From contig NZ_VITV01000001.1 of NCBI RefSeq assembly GCF_007828035.1, positions 496,001-560,000 of the forward strand: a DNA stretch of 64,000 nt. Direction: 5' to 3'. Both the position numbers and the translations under genes were made by a program. Numbering within the stretch: the first letter of the stretch is position 1; the number at the start of each line of letters is the position of its first letter. Under the pieces are notes generated by a model, which worked only from the letters and a program-made list of their open reading frames with translations, made no database searches and was not told the origin of the DNA. This DNA is from Nitrospirillum amazonense. GTDB taxonomy: Bacteria > Pseudomonadota > Alphaproteobacteria > Azospirillales > Azospirillaceae. This document shows, one piece after another, positions 25,406-33,724 of the stretch.

Positions 25406-26494
25406 ATGACCATGACGACGCGACGCCGTCGCACCCTCCGCCACTTGGCGGTGGCGACCCTGGGCCTGACCCTGGCCTGCGCCACGGTGGGCCCGCACAG
25501 CAACGCCCAGGCGAGCGAAGACAAGCGGAAGTGCCAGTTGCTGCGGGTCGGCACCCTAGGCCTGACCATGGACGCCAACATGCCCTTGCTGGACGTGGGT
25601 GTGAATGGCCAGGACGGCTATCTGATCATGGATACAGGCGCCACGTTTGGCACGATCACCAAGCCGGCGGCGAAAAGGTTGCAGTTGTCCGGGCATTGGG
25701 TGCCGGGAATTTACATGGAAGGCGTCGGGGGCCGGGTCAGCGTCGAGGAAGCCAGGATCGACGAACTGCGGCTGGGCGATTGGAAGGCCCATCACATCGA
25801 CTATCCGGTATTCACCAATCATGACCTGTCGGACAATGAGAAGATATTCGGCCTCATGGGGGAGAATTTCCTGTCCAAGTTCGACCTGGATATCGATATA
25901 GCCCACAATAAAGTCAGCCTGTTTCAACCCCAGAACTGCGACGACGTCGCCTTGGCCTATTGGACTGACGCTTACAACGAGGCGGAATTCAGCCGCTTTT
26001 CGAAAGAGAATCCGAAGATCTGGTTGAAGGTCCTGCTCAACGGTGAGGAAATCCGCGCCATTCTCGACACGGGCGCATCCACCTCGGTGATAACCGAACG
26101 GGCGGCGGCCCGGGCAGGGTTGACACCGGAAAGCCCCGGCGTGACGCGCAGCGGCAAATCAGCGGGCGTCGGCGACGACCAGGTGCAAGACTATATCGGC
26201 GTCTTCGACAGCTTCCGGCTTGGGGATGAGGAGATCAAACATGTCCGCCTGCGCTTCGGCGAGTTGTTCAGCCATGGCGGTCGCGAGGTACCGGAGATGC
26301 TGCTGGGCCTGGACTTTTTACGTGCCCACCGCATGTTCGTCTCCCACAGCCAACGCAAGATTTATTTCTCGTATGTCGGCGGTCCGGTTTTCCAGGTAAT
26401 GGGCCCACGCCTGCGCCGGGTGACGCCGGAGGCGGAACCGGCGGCGGAGGGCGAATCCCCCGCACCCCAGCCGGACGATAAAAAGCAGCCCTGA
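25406..26494 (+). CDS. Exported protein with two retropepsin-like aspartic protease domains (copy 2)
   Basis: 362 residues from ATG 25406 (MTMTTRRRRT). The signal peptide is Arg-rich then hydrophobic (LRHLAVATLGLTLACA), with cleavage near SNAQA-SE (about 36). Two DTGA sites are seen: IMDTGATFGTITKPAA (Asp76) and AILDTGASTSVITERAA (Asp221), each followed by its LGxxFL element (MGENFLSKFDLDIDIAHNKVSLF; LLGLDFLRAHRMFVSHS). The spacing between aspartates (145) equals that in copy 1 (146), so both arose from one double-domain ancestor. The C-terminal tail is acidic and Pro-rich. The ribosome-binding site (AGAAAGAAG) is weak. Function unknown. Confidence 0.88.
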   Translation: MTMTTRRRRTLRHLAVATLGLTLACATVGPHSNAQASEDKRKCQLLRVGTLGLTMDANMPLLDVGVNGQDGYLIMDTGATFGTITKPAAKRLQLSGHWVPGIYMEGVGGRVSVEEARIDELRLGDWKAHHIDYPVFTNHDLSDNEKIFGLMGENFLSKFDLDIDIAHNKVSLFQPQNCDDVALAYWTDAYNEAEFSRFSKENPKIWLKVLLNGEEIRAILDTGASTSVITERAAARAGLTPESPGVTRSGKSAGVGDDQVQDYIGVFDSFRLGDEEIKHVRLRFGELFSHGGREVPEMLLGLDFLRAHRMFVSHSQRKIYFSYVGGPVFQVMGPRLRRVTPEAEPAAEGESPAPQPDDKKQP

Positions 26495-26931
26495 GCCGTA
26501 TGCCCATCACCGCGCCAGGGCCTGCCCACCCTGGCGATTATGGTGAGCTGCCCGCAATGCCCCCCGGGGATTGAAATGCGCTGATCCAAGGCGCCAGGAC
26601 GTTGCGCGACCTGTCACAACTCATCACAAGTCGCCGCGCAGTCAACAAATCGTAACGCTCACCCCCTTGCCCTATTGGAGAGAGGATGATAAGAGTCGTC
26701 ACACAATAATCACAGCGCCATTTACTTGGGATGAACGGCCAATTAACTCGGCAAACCATCCTGATTTAACGTAAACGGCGCTTTAATGGCGATAATATTT
26801 CAGGCACTGCCGCCGCCTTCACCGGCCCCGTCTCATTCAAGACGGTGACACTTGTTGTGGCGGCATTGTCCTCATGCTCCGATGGGCCTACCCTCATGGA
26901 CCCGCCCCTCAACCAACGGACAAGAGGGACC
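26495..26931. other. 437-bp AT-richer intergenic region
   Basis: No gene fits. From about 26600 to 26800 the base composition is clearly lower in GC than the neighbours. A GGCGCCAGG core lies at 26590-26598, giving the third border element of the protease pair. The rest precedes the broken RDD gene and may hold its promoter; no convincing hexamers were assigned. Confidence 0.5.
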
Positions 26932-27507
26932 ATGAGCGTCGAGACGACCGTCCCCACCCTTCCCTTGCAAAACAGCACCATCCCCGTTGGCTAGACCTAC
27001 GGCGGCTTTTGGCGCCGGGCGCTCGCGGCCCTCATCGACACGTTGATCCTGTTCGTCGTCTCCCTGACCCTGGCCGTGGCTTTCGGCTATCCGCTCGCGC
27101 CACAGATGGCGGCCGGATCCGGGGCATCACCGGTGGCCCTAGGCACGGCAACGGTGGTGAACATCGCGCTGTACCTCACCTACCACACGCTGTTCGTCGC
27201 CAGCGGCATGCGGGCGACGCCGGGCAAGCGCTTCATGACCCTGGTCGTGGCCCGGCCTGATGGTGGACGGGTGGGCCCCGGCATCGCCTTCGCCCGCATC
27301 GGCGTGCAGGAACTGCTGACCCTGCCGCTGCTGCTGATGCAATCCCAGGCCAAGACAGCACCCCTGTTGTACCTGGCGGTGGTGCTGGTCTTCTTCGTGG
27401 CCCTGCTGGTCAACTACCTGATGGTGGCCTTCACCGACCAGAAAACCGCCGGCCACGACCGCATCTGCCGCACCCGCGTGTTCAAGACCCCGGATGAGGG
27501 GGTATGA
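26932..27507 (+). pseudogene. RDD family membrane protein gene interrupted by an in-frame amber codon
   Basis: Reading from ATG 26932 (AGAGGGACC upstream) gives 20 residues (MSVETTVPTLPLQNSTIPVG), then TAG at 26992-26994, then in the same frame TYGGFWRRALAALIDTLIL and the rest of an RDD protein to TGA 27505-27507. GGFWRRxxAxxID is the RDD signature, so the stop lies just before the essential first helix. Later parts (TPGKRFMTLVVA and a C-terminal hydrophobic pair) are intact. The only in-frame restart is TTG 27043, which would drop the RDD signature and has no ribosome-binding site. Other genes here end normally at TAG, so recoding is unlikely. It is a recent single-base nonsense mutation or a sequencing error. 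Confidence 0.8.
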
Positions 27508-27599
27508 CCGCTGTGACACCCCACCTTGCCGCTGGTTTTCCCCGTTCTCGCCGCTAAGGTTAATGGCGGCGGGGGAAGACCCGCGTGGAGGGAACGTGA

Positions 27600-29015
27600 A
27601 TGGCAATCAATAAGATGGAAAGCGCCGGGGCGGGCGGCGAGGGGGTGCTAGCGCGCTGCGCCGTCGCCTTCACCCGCTGGGCGGAAAAATGGTTCCCCGA
27701 CGCCTTCGTTTTCGTCGTCCTGGGGGTCATCATCGTCGCCGCCGGCAACCTGGTAACGGGCGCGCCGGTGGGTGCCGTCGCCACCGGCGTGGGCGATGGG
27801 TTCTGGTCCCTGATCCCCTTCACCATCCAGATGTCCATGGTGGTGATCACCGGCTATGTCGTGGCCAGCTCGCCGCCCGTGCTGCGGCTGATCGAATGGC
27901 TGGCGCGGGTGCCGGCCACCGGCCGGGGGGCGGTCGCCTTCACCGCCTTTGTCAGCATGGCGGCCTCCTACCTCAACTACGCCCTCAGCCTGGTGCTGGG
28001 CGCCTTGCTGGTGCGGGCGCTGGCCCGGCGCCAGGACATCCGTGTGGATTACCGCGCGGCGGGGGCGGCCGCCTACCTGGGCCTGGGCGCCACCTGGGCC
28101 CTGGGCCTCAGCTCCTCGGCCGCCATGCTGCAGGCCAACCCGGCCAGCCTGCCCAAGGCGGTGGCCGACATCACCGGCATCATCCCCCTGAGCCAGACCA
28201 TCTTCCTCTGGCAGTCCATGGTGATGGGCCTGGTGATTCTGCTGGTGTCCGTCGCCATCGCCTATTATTCCGCCCCCGGCGACGCGCGGGCCCGCACCGC
28301 CGCCGACCTGGGCGTGGACGTAACGGAGGCCGCCGCCGAAAAAGGAAGCGCCACCCGGCCGGGCGATTGGCTGGAGCTGACGCCCATCCTGCCGCTGGTC
28401 ATCGTGGCCCTGGGCGCCGGCTTCCTGGTGCATGAGTTCCAAAACAAACCGGCCCTCGGCGTCATCTCCAACCTCAACACCTACAATTTCTTCTTCATCA
28501 TGCTTGGCCTGCTGCTGCACGGGCGGCTGTGCAGCTTCCTGGCCGCCGTGTCCAAGGCGGTGCCCAGCACCGCGGGCGTGCTGATCCAGTTCCCCTTCTA
28601 TGGCGCCATCGCCCAGCTGCTGACCCAGGTGCCGGGGTCGGATGGGCAGTCCATCTCCCACCATCTGGCGCATCTGTTCGTCAGCCTGGCCAGCGGCAGC
28701 ACCTTCCCCGTCGTCATCGGCATCTATTCCGCCATCCTGGGCTTCCTGGTGCCCTCGGGCGGCGGCAAATGGATCATCGAGGCGCCCTACGTCATGCAGG
28801 CCGCCATCGACGTGAACGCCCACAAGGGCTGGGCGGTGCAGGTCTACAACGCGGCCGAGGCCTTGCCCAACCTGATCAACCCCTTCTGGATGCTGCCGCT
28901 GCTGGGCGTGCTGGGCCTGAAGGCCAAGGATATTGTGGGCTTCAGCTTTACCCAGCTGCTGTTCCACCTACCTTTGGTGCTGTTCCTGCTGTGGCTGCTG
29001 GCGCCGGCGGCCTAG
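27600..29015 (+). CDS. Short-chain fatty acid permease (AtoE/TIGR00366 family)
   Basis: 471 residues with GGAGGGAAC before ATG 27600. It is a polytopic membrane protein with family segments RWAEKWFPDAFVFVVLGVIIV at the N-terminus, SLIPFTIQMSMVVITGYVVASSPPV, ASYLNYALSLVLGALLVRALAR, LNTYNFFFIMLGLLLHG and LVPSGGGKWIIEAPYVMQAA. This matches AtoE-like uptake proteins for butyrate, acetoacetate and similar acids. No atoDAB genes are adjacent, though an acetoacetate decarboxylase lies at 55575. The specific substrate is inferred from the family only. Confidence 0.9.
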   Translation: MAINKMESAGAGGEGVLARCAVAFTRWAEKWFPDAFVFVVLGVIIVAAGNLVTGAPVGAVATGVGDGFWSLIPFTIQMSMVVITGYVVASSPPVLRLIEWLARVPATGRGAVAFTAFVSMAASYLNYALSLVLGALLVRALARRQDIRVDYRAAGAAAYLGLGATWALGLSSSAAMLQANPASLPKAVADITGIIPLSQTIFLWQSMVMGLVILLVSVAIAYYSAPGDARARTAADLGVDVTEAAAEKGSATRPGDWLELTPILPLVIVALGAGFLVHEFQNKPALGVISNLNTYNFFFIMLGLLLHGRLCSFLAAVSKAVPSTAGVLIQFPFYGAIAQLLTQVPGSDGQSISHHLAHLFVSLASGSTFPVVIGIYSAILGFLVPSGGGKWIIEAPYVMQAAIDVNAHKGWAVQVYNAAEALPNLINPFWMLPLLGVLGLKAKDIVGFSFTQLLFHLPLVLFLLWLLAPAA

Positions 29016-29051
29016 CCTCGCGCACCGGTAGCGGTGATTGTATAAAATGCC

Positions 29052-29088
29052 GCATCCACCCTCCATGAGTTGAGGGGATGGTGGATGC
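29052..29088. terminator. Hairpin after the fatty-acid permease gene
   Basis: Perfect 9-bp stem GCATCCACC/GGTGGATGC (29052-29060 and 29080-29088) with a 19-base loop, 37 bases past the permease stop. There is no T-tract. An AT-rich TATAAAAT at 29041-29048 could instead be a -10 element for the lipoprotein gene downstream. Confidence 0.4.
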
Positions 29089-29136
29089 GATGCTACGGTG
29101 AGCGCACGCCCCTTCCTCGCTTGAGGCCCACGCCTG

Positions 29137-29574
29137 ATGAAGACCACCCTCGTCCTGGCCACCGCTTTCCTGCTGCTGGCTGGCTGCGCCGCCCCGCCGG
29201 CCACTTCGCCAACCACATCCTACGATGCGGTCCAACGGGCGGCGGCGGCGGCGCCGGACGGTGTGTTCGACACCTATGCCCTGGAGGTGCGGGCCACAGG
29301 GCGTGAGCATGGTCACATCTATCTAAATTCGGAAATGGACTACCGTGACCAGCGCAACGTGACGGTCGAGATCTTGCCCACCGCCATCCCGGCTTTTCGC
29401 CAAGCCTACGGCCAGGACGCCGACACCTACCTACAAGGCCGGCGCATCCTGGTCAGCGGCGAAGCCAAGCGGGTAACCATCTGGTTCTTCGCCAACGGCA
29501 AGCAAACCGATAAATATTATTACCAGACACACATTCTGGTGGCCGACCCGAGCCAAATCCAGTTGGGTTCCTGA
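29137..29574 (+). CDS. Putative lipoprotein, tandem paralogue 1
   Basis: 145 residues. The lipobox LLAGC puts the lipidated cysteine at about residue 18. The mature part has YDAVQRAAAAAPDGVFDTYALEVRATGREHGHIYLNSEMDYRDQRNVTVEILP, then YLQGRRILVSGEAKRVTIWFF and KYYYQTHILVADPSQI. The order of strands (short strand, VxGEAxxVTI) looks like a small OB-type beta barrel, but no family is recognised. It is followed by a close paralogue at 29681 with the same architecture. No function is assigned. Confidence 0.75.
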   Translation: MKTTLVLATAFLLLAGCAAPPATSPTTSYDAVQRAAAAAPDGVFDTYALEVRATGREHGHIYLNSEMDYRDQRNVTVEILPTAIPAFRQAYGQDADTYLQGRRILVSGEAKRVTIWFFANGKQTDKYYYQTHILVADPSQIQLGS

Positions 29575-29680
29575 ACCGGTCCGGATAAGTCTGAAGGGAC
29601 GGGCGCCGTGTCGCCGTCAAATTGAACGGACGCTCCTCCGCCTTATCTTGGTGACGCGCTTATCGTCATTGGAGAGCCCT

Positions 29681-30109
29681 ATGAAGACCGCCGCATTGTC
29701 GATTCTTGCCGCCGCGCTGCTGGCCGGCTGCGCCACCCAGCCGCTGACGCCTGAGGACGCCATCCACTACGCCGCCGCTGTGGCGCCGGACGTCTATTCC
29801 GATACCTATGTCATGGACGTGGTCGCGACCGGCCGGCAGAACGGCCGCATCTTCCTGAATTCGCAGGAGGACTATCGCGACCCGCACACCTTGACGATCG
29901 AGATCCTGCCCAGCGCCCTGCCCGCCTTCAAACAGGCCTACGGCGAGGATGCCGACGCCCATTTCAAGGGCCATCGCGTCACGGTGCTGGGTGAGGCGCG
30001 ACGCGTCACCATCTGGTACCTGAACCAGAGCGGCGAGCGCACCGGCCAGTCCTATTACCAGACCCATATCGTGGTGTCCGATCCGGACCAGATCAAGATC
30101 GAGTCGTGA
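29681..30109 (+). CDS. Putative lipoprotein, tandem paralogue 2
   Basis: 142 residues from ATG 29681. Lipobox ALLAGC, lipidated Cys about residue 17. It aligns with the upstream gene across its whole length: AIHYAAAVAPDVYSDTYVMDVVATGRQNGRIFLNSQEDYRDPHTLTIEILPSALPAFKQAYGEDAD, and SYYQTHIVVSDPDQIKIES at the end. This is a clear tandem duplication with considerable divergence. It sits 106 bases after copy 1, so either one transcript or two. Function unknown. Confidence 0.75.
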   Translation: MKTAALSILAAALLAGCATQPLTPEDAIHYAAAVAPDVYSDTYVMDVVATGRQNGRIFLNSQEDYRDPHTLTIEILPSALPAFKQAYGEDADAHFKGHRVTVLGEARRVTIWYLNQSGERTGQSYYQTHIVVSDPDQIKIES

Positions 30110-30208
30110 CGGCCCCATATCGCCGTCCTATTCCGCCTGACGCCTTGCCAGGCCCGCGTCCCCTCGTGGAAGGTGGGGCATGGGATTTGGTGATGTAAGG
30201 ATGCCCTC

Positions 30209-30826
30209 ATGGCGGATGCGGATGCGATACCCGCCCCAATGATCGTGCCCACCCTGGGCGACGGCGGCGTCATTCTGCGGCCCTTGCGCCTGGATGATGT
30301 CGTCGCCCGCCTGGCCCTGGGCCGCGATCCGGAAATCCACCACCTGATGGGCTGGGACGGCAGCGGCGCGCCGGCAGGGTACACCCAGGCCGACGCCGAC
30401 CTATGGATGGCCGACCAGCTGAAGTTCCCCTACAGCTGGGCCATAGCCCTGCCGGAGCCGGGGGCGCAGGGGGCGGACGGCCCCCTGCCTGACCGCATGG
30501 TGGGCAGCGTGCGCCTGGGCGGAGTGAACGACGCGCTGGCGCCGGGCCTGCGCACCGCCAGCCTGGGTATCGGCCTGCTGGACCCGGCGGCGCTGGACCG
30601 GGGGCTGGGCATGCGCGCGATGCGCCTGCTGTTCCCCTACGCCTTCGGTCCCCTGGGTCTGCACCGCATAGGCCTGCGCGTGCTGGCCATCAACACCCGC
30701 GCCGTCCATTGCTATGAAAAACTGGGCTTCCAGATCGAGGGACGGGAGCGGCAAACCTATTCCCTAATGGGCCAATGGCACGACAGCCTGGTCATGGGCC
30801 TGCTGGCCGAAGAATACCGTGGCTGA
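30209..30826 (+). CDS. GNAT family N-acetyltransferase (RimJ/RimL type)
   Basis: 205 residues, start ATG 30209 with AAGGA. The RimJ/RimL layout is seen: VILRPLRLDDVVARLAL at the N-terminus, ASLGIGLLDPAALDRGLGMRAMRLLFPYAF as the acetyl-CoA-binding region (Q/RxxGxG/A is loosely kept as RGLGMR), and LHRIGLRVLAINTRAVHCYEKLGFQIEGRERQ, the typical end. It acetylates an amine of a protein N-terminus or small molecule. The substrate cannot be told. Confidence 0.9.
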   Translation: MADADAIPAPMIVPTLGDGGVILRPLRLDDVVARLALGRDPEIHHLMGWDGSGAPAGYTQADADLWMADQLKFPYSWAIALPEPGAQGADGPLPDRMVGSVRLGGVNDALAPGLRTASLGIGLLDPAALDRGLGMRAMRLLFPYAFGPLGLHRIGLRVLAINTRAVHCYEKLGFQIEGRERQTYSLMGQWHDSLVMGLLAEEYRG

Positions 30827-30924
30827 CGCCACCGGCCACCATCCTGGCAAGGGCGGCCGGTGACCGTGGGCGCGGCAGGGCGCGGGCCGAGGCCAAACCA
30901 GCGGACGCCCCCGCCTTGGGCCTG

Positions 30925-31407
30925 TCAGGCGGCCAGCGCGGCCTGGATGGCCTTTTCCAGCTTCTCGGGCTTGGCCACCGGCGGATACCGCTTCACCTTG
31001 CCATCCTTGCCCACCAGGAACTTGGTGAAGTTCCACTTGATGGACTTGCTGCCCAGGAAGCCGCGGGCGCGACCCTTCAGATGCTCATACAACGGCTCGG
31101 CCTTGTCGCCGTTGACCTCGACCTTGGCCAAGACGGGGAAGGTGACGTCGTAGGTCAGGGAGCAGAAGTTCTGGATTTCCTGGGCGTCACCCGGTTCCTG
31201 CTGGCCGAACTGGTTGCAGGGGAATCCCAGGATGACCAGCCCCTGGTCCTTGTACTTGCGGTACAGGGCCTCCAGCCCCTTGTACTGCGGGGTGAAGCCA
31301 CACTTGCTGGCGACGTTGACCACCAGCACGACCTTGCCCTTGTAGGCCGCCATGTCCACCGGGCCGCCAGCCGCGTCCCGCACCGTGTAGTCGTAAATCG
31401 TGGCCAT
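30925..31407 (-). CDS. Glutathione peroxidase family protein
   Basis: 160 residues from ATG 31407, the family length. The peroxidatic cysteine is Cys36 in NVASKCGFTPQY, a Cys rather than a selenocysteine. The tetrad partners are Gln66 (GFPCNQFGQQEPG), Trp125 and Asn126 (KWNFTKFLV). A second Cys at 64 in the FPCNQF motif is usual. Cys-type enzymes of bacteria often use thioredoxin to reduce peroxides. It stands alone, convergent with the GNAT gene. Confidence 0.95.
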   Translation of the reverse strand: MATIYDYTVRDAAGGPVDMAAYKGKVVLVVNVASKCGFTPQYKGLEALYRKYKDQGLVILGFPCNQFGQQEPGDAQEIQNFCSLTYDVTFPVLAKVEVNGDKAEPLYEHLKGRARGFLGSKSIKWNFTKFLVGKDGKVKRYPPVAKPEKLEKAIQAALAA

Positions 31408-31518
31408 GGCCTTCCCCCGTTTCGTCCTGGCGGGAAGGCCCAAGGGTCCGGTGCCCCGGGGATTCCCGATCTTTCCCAAGGCTACAGGATGAATTATATT
31501 GTGCGCAAGGTAATTTGA

Positions 31519-31893
31519 TTACACCAGCATGTTGACGGCGCTGATCTGCCCACCCTGGCCACCATCGTTGCTGGCGCTGCTGGCATCGCTGTCGCCCATT
31601 CCCGAACCGTCCTTGGCCGCCGCCTGGGTGGCCGGCGTCGTGGTCGTGGTGGTGGAGCCGTCGGAGTAGGTGACGGTGGTGGTGGTCGAGCCATCCGGCG
31701 CCGTGGTGGTGACCGTGCTGGTTACCGTCTTGGTCGAGGAGCTGCTGCTGGTGCCGCCGGCCGAGCCGCTGCTGTCCGACGATGCGGTGGACGATGACGC
31801 CGAAGACGACGCGCCGCCGGACGTGGTCCCCCCGCTCTGCAGGAGGGAGCTGAGCGAGACGGTCATGTTGGTGCCGGACGAGATGCTGGTCAT
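31519..31893 (-). CDS. Ser/Thr-rich low-complexity small protein
   Basis: 124 residues, without a signal peptide. After MTSISSGTNMTVSLSSLL the sequence is almost entirely Ser, Thr, Gly and Ala, with two imperfect copies of the unit APDGSTTTTVTYSDGSTTTTT, and ends in a less biased DGGQGGQISAVNMLV. No enzyme fold is expected; it is probably disordered. Coding is supported by a strongly biased third position and a clean ATG, but the ribosome-binding site is weak. Similar Ser/Thr-rich proteins of unknown role are common in alphaproteobacteria. Confidence is moderate. Confidence 0.55.
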   Translation of the reverse strand: MTSISSGTNMTVSLSSLLQSGGTTSGGASSSASSSTASSDSSGSAGGTSSSSSTKTVTSTVTTTAPDGSTTTTVTYSDGSTTTTTTPATQAAAKDGSGMGDSDASSASNDGGQGGQISAVNMLV

Positions 31894-32120
31894 GGCGATG
31901 ATCCCCAAGGCTTGAACAGGCGCAGGGCGAAGCCCCCGCAGATTGGCCGGAAGCCAGGGTGATGCCGCCCCCGGCCCGCCGCCAGCGGTAAGAGGGCATG
32001 CGGTCCGCCTGCAAATTCCGCGACTGCCTTTGGCCTGTCCGCCGTTGCGGAAGGCAGTCGTTCGCAGCACTGCGATGAAATGATCGAATCCGGGCGGCGG
32101 ATACGCGTGGCGACGGCCCC

Positions 32121-32158
32121 AATCACACGCTATATTCATCAGGATATAGCGTGTGATT
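32121..32158 (+). promoter_or_regulatory. ModE-type molybdate operator upstream of modA
   Basis: A perfect 15-base inverted repeat with an 8-base spacer: arms at 32121-32135 and 32144-32158, each containing CGCTATAT or its complement ATATAGCG. This is the hallmark of ModE binding sites, which repress mod operons when molybdate is bound. It ends 22 bases before modA ATG 32180 and would overlap the promoter. A short modE gene is present at 35894. Confidence 0.88.
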
Positions 32159-32179
32159 GAAACGCGAGGGGGCAAGACA

Positions 32180-32998
32180 ATGCATGAAATGTGGAGCCGG
32201 CGGATGCTGGGCCGGCTGGCGATGGCTGGCGCGACGGTGGCGGTCGCGATTGCCCTGGGCACCGCCACCGCCCTGGCCCAGGGCGGTGGCCCCCTGGTGT
32301 TCGCGGCCGCCAGCCTGAAGAACGCGCTGGACAACGCCAATGCCGCTTTCGTCGCCGGCGGGAGGCCCAAGGCCACCGTCACCTACGCCGCCAGTTCCGC
32401 GCTGGCCAAGCAGATCGAGGCGGGCGCCCCCGCCGACGTGTTCATCTCGGCTGACGAGGACTGGATGGACTATCTGGCCGGCAAGGGCCTGATCCAGCCC
32501 GCCACCCGCCGCGATCTGCTGGGCAACGATTTGGTGCTGGTGGCCCCCGCCGATGCCAAAACCACCATCGAGATCAAGCAGGGCTTCGCCCTGGACCAGG
32601 CACTGGATGCCGCGCAGAAGGGAGGCCGCCTGGCCGTGGGCGACACGGCCGCCGTGCCCGCCGGCAAGTACGCCAAGGCCGCCTTGCAGAAGCTGGGCGC
32701 CTGGGACAAGGTGCAGGACCGCCTGGCCCCGGCAGAGAACGTGCGCGCCGCCCTGGCCCTGGTGGCCCGGGGGGAGGCGCCGTTCGGCATCGTCTACAAG
32801 ACCGACGCGGTGGCGGAACCGGGCGTGCGCATCGTCGCCACCTTCCCCGCCGACAGCCACGCCCCCATCCTCTATCCCATCGCCCTGGCCAAGGAGGCCA
32901 CCAACGCCCAGGCGCGGGCCTTTCTGGATTTCCTGGCCGGCCCCAACGCGCGCCCCCTGTTCGAGGCGCAGGGTTTCACCGTACTGTCGGCGAAGTGA
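32180..32998 (+). CDS. modA: Molybdate ABC transporter substrate-binding protein
   Basis: 272 residues from ATG 32180 with GAGGGGGC upstream; a GTG at 32153 lies inside the operator and is rejected. A signal peptide ends at ATALA-QGG (about 35). The mature protein has VFAAASLKNALDNANAAF, VTYAASSALAKQIEAGAPADVFISADEDWMD (oxyanion-binding Ser and the D-x-F-x-S segment), and RLAVGDTAAVPAGKYAKAAL, all typical of ModA. It delivers molybdate or tungstate to ModB. First gene of modABC. Confidence 0.96.
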   Translation: MHEMWSRRMLGRLAMAGATVAVAIALGTATALAQGGGPLVFAAASLKNALDNANAAFVAGGRPKATVTYAASSALAKQIEAGAPADVFISADEDWMDYLAGKGLIQPATRRDLLGNDLVLVAPADAKTTIEIKQGFALDQALDAAQKGGRLAVGDTAAVPAGKYAKAALQKLGAWDKVQDRLAPAENVRAALALVARGEAPFGIVYKTDAVAEPGVRIVATFPADSHAPILYPIALAKEATNAQARAFLDFLAGPNARPLFEAQGFTVLSAK

Positions 32999-33022
32999 TT
33001 CCTTCCTGACCGCTCGGCCCTC

Positions 33023-33724
33023 ATGAACGACTTCGGTTTTGGTCCGGATGAGGTGGCGGCCATCCATCTCAGCCTGAAGGTGGCCATCTGGGCCACCCTG
33101 GCGTCGCTGCCCCCCGGCATCGCCGTGGCCCTGGCGCTGGCCCGTGGCCGGTTCTGGGGGCGGGATCTGTTGAATGGCCTTGTCCACCTGCCCTTGATCC
33201 TGCCCCCTGTGGTGACGGGCTATGCCCTGTTGCTGCTGATGGGGCGCCAGGGCTGGGTGGGCAAGCCCCTGGCCAGCATCGGCATCGTCTTCGCCTTCAA
33301 CTGGACGGGCGCGGCGCTGGCCGCCGGCGTCATGGGCTTCCCCCTGATGGTGCGGGCCATCCGCCTGTCCATCGAGGCGGTGGACACCAGGCTGGAGCAG
33401 GCGGCCGGCACCCTGGGCGCGCCACCCCTGTGGGTGTTCGCCACGGTGACCCTGCCCCTGATGCTGCCCGGCGTGCTGGCCGGCGCGGTGCTGGCCTTCG
33501 CCAAGGCGCTGGGCGAATTCGGCGCCACCATCACCTTCGTCTCCAACATCCCCGGCCGCACCCAGACCCTGTCGGGCGCCATCTACGCCTATACCCAGTC
33601 GCCCGGCGGCGACGCCGGCGCCCTGCGCCTGGTGGCGGTCTCGGTGGTGCTGTCGCTGATGGCATTGCTGCTGTCGGAAGCGCTGGCGCGCAGCGTCAGC
33701 CGGCGCATCGGCGGGGTGGCGTGA
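33023..33724 (+). CDS. modB: Molybdate ABC transporter permease
   Basis: 233 residues, 24 bases after modA. It has about five helices and the EAA loop EQAAGTLGAPPLWVFATVTLPLMLPGVLAG that contacts ModC. FAKALGEFGATITFVSNIPGRTQTL is the characteristic ModB/CysT-like segment. Separated from modC by zero bases (stop TGA ends at 33724). Confidence 0.96.
   Translation: MNDFGFGPDEVAAIHLSLKVAIWATLASLPPGIAVALALARGRFWGRDLLNGLVHLPLILPPVVTGYALLLLMGRQGWVGKPLASIGIVFAFNWTGAALAAGVMGFPLMVRAIRLSIEAVDTRLEQAAGTLGAPPLWVFATVTLPLMLPGVLAGAVLAFAKALGEFGATITFVSNIPGRTQTLSGAIYAYTQSPGGDAGALRLVAVSVVLSLMALLLSEALARSVSRRIGGVA

Noticed and set aside
26992-26994. Amber codon as recoding site
   Set aside because: Other genes here (Sel1 gene, modC) end at TAG normally, and no pyrrolysine or suppressor system is visible.
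27043-27507. Shorter intact RDD protein from TTG 27043
   Set aside because: No ribosome-binding site, and it would lack the conserved GGFWRRxxAxxID helix that lies in the same frame upstream; the interrupted longer gene explains the data better.
32153-32179. GTG start for modA nine codons upstream
   Set aside because: It lies inside the ModE palindrome, and ATG 32180 has a good ribosome-binding site and gives a normal signal peptide.
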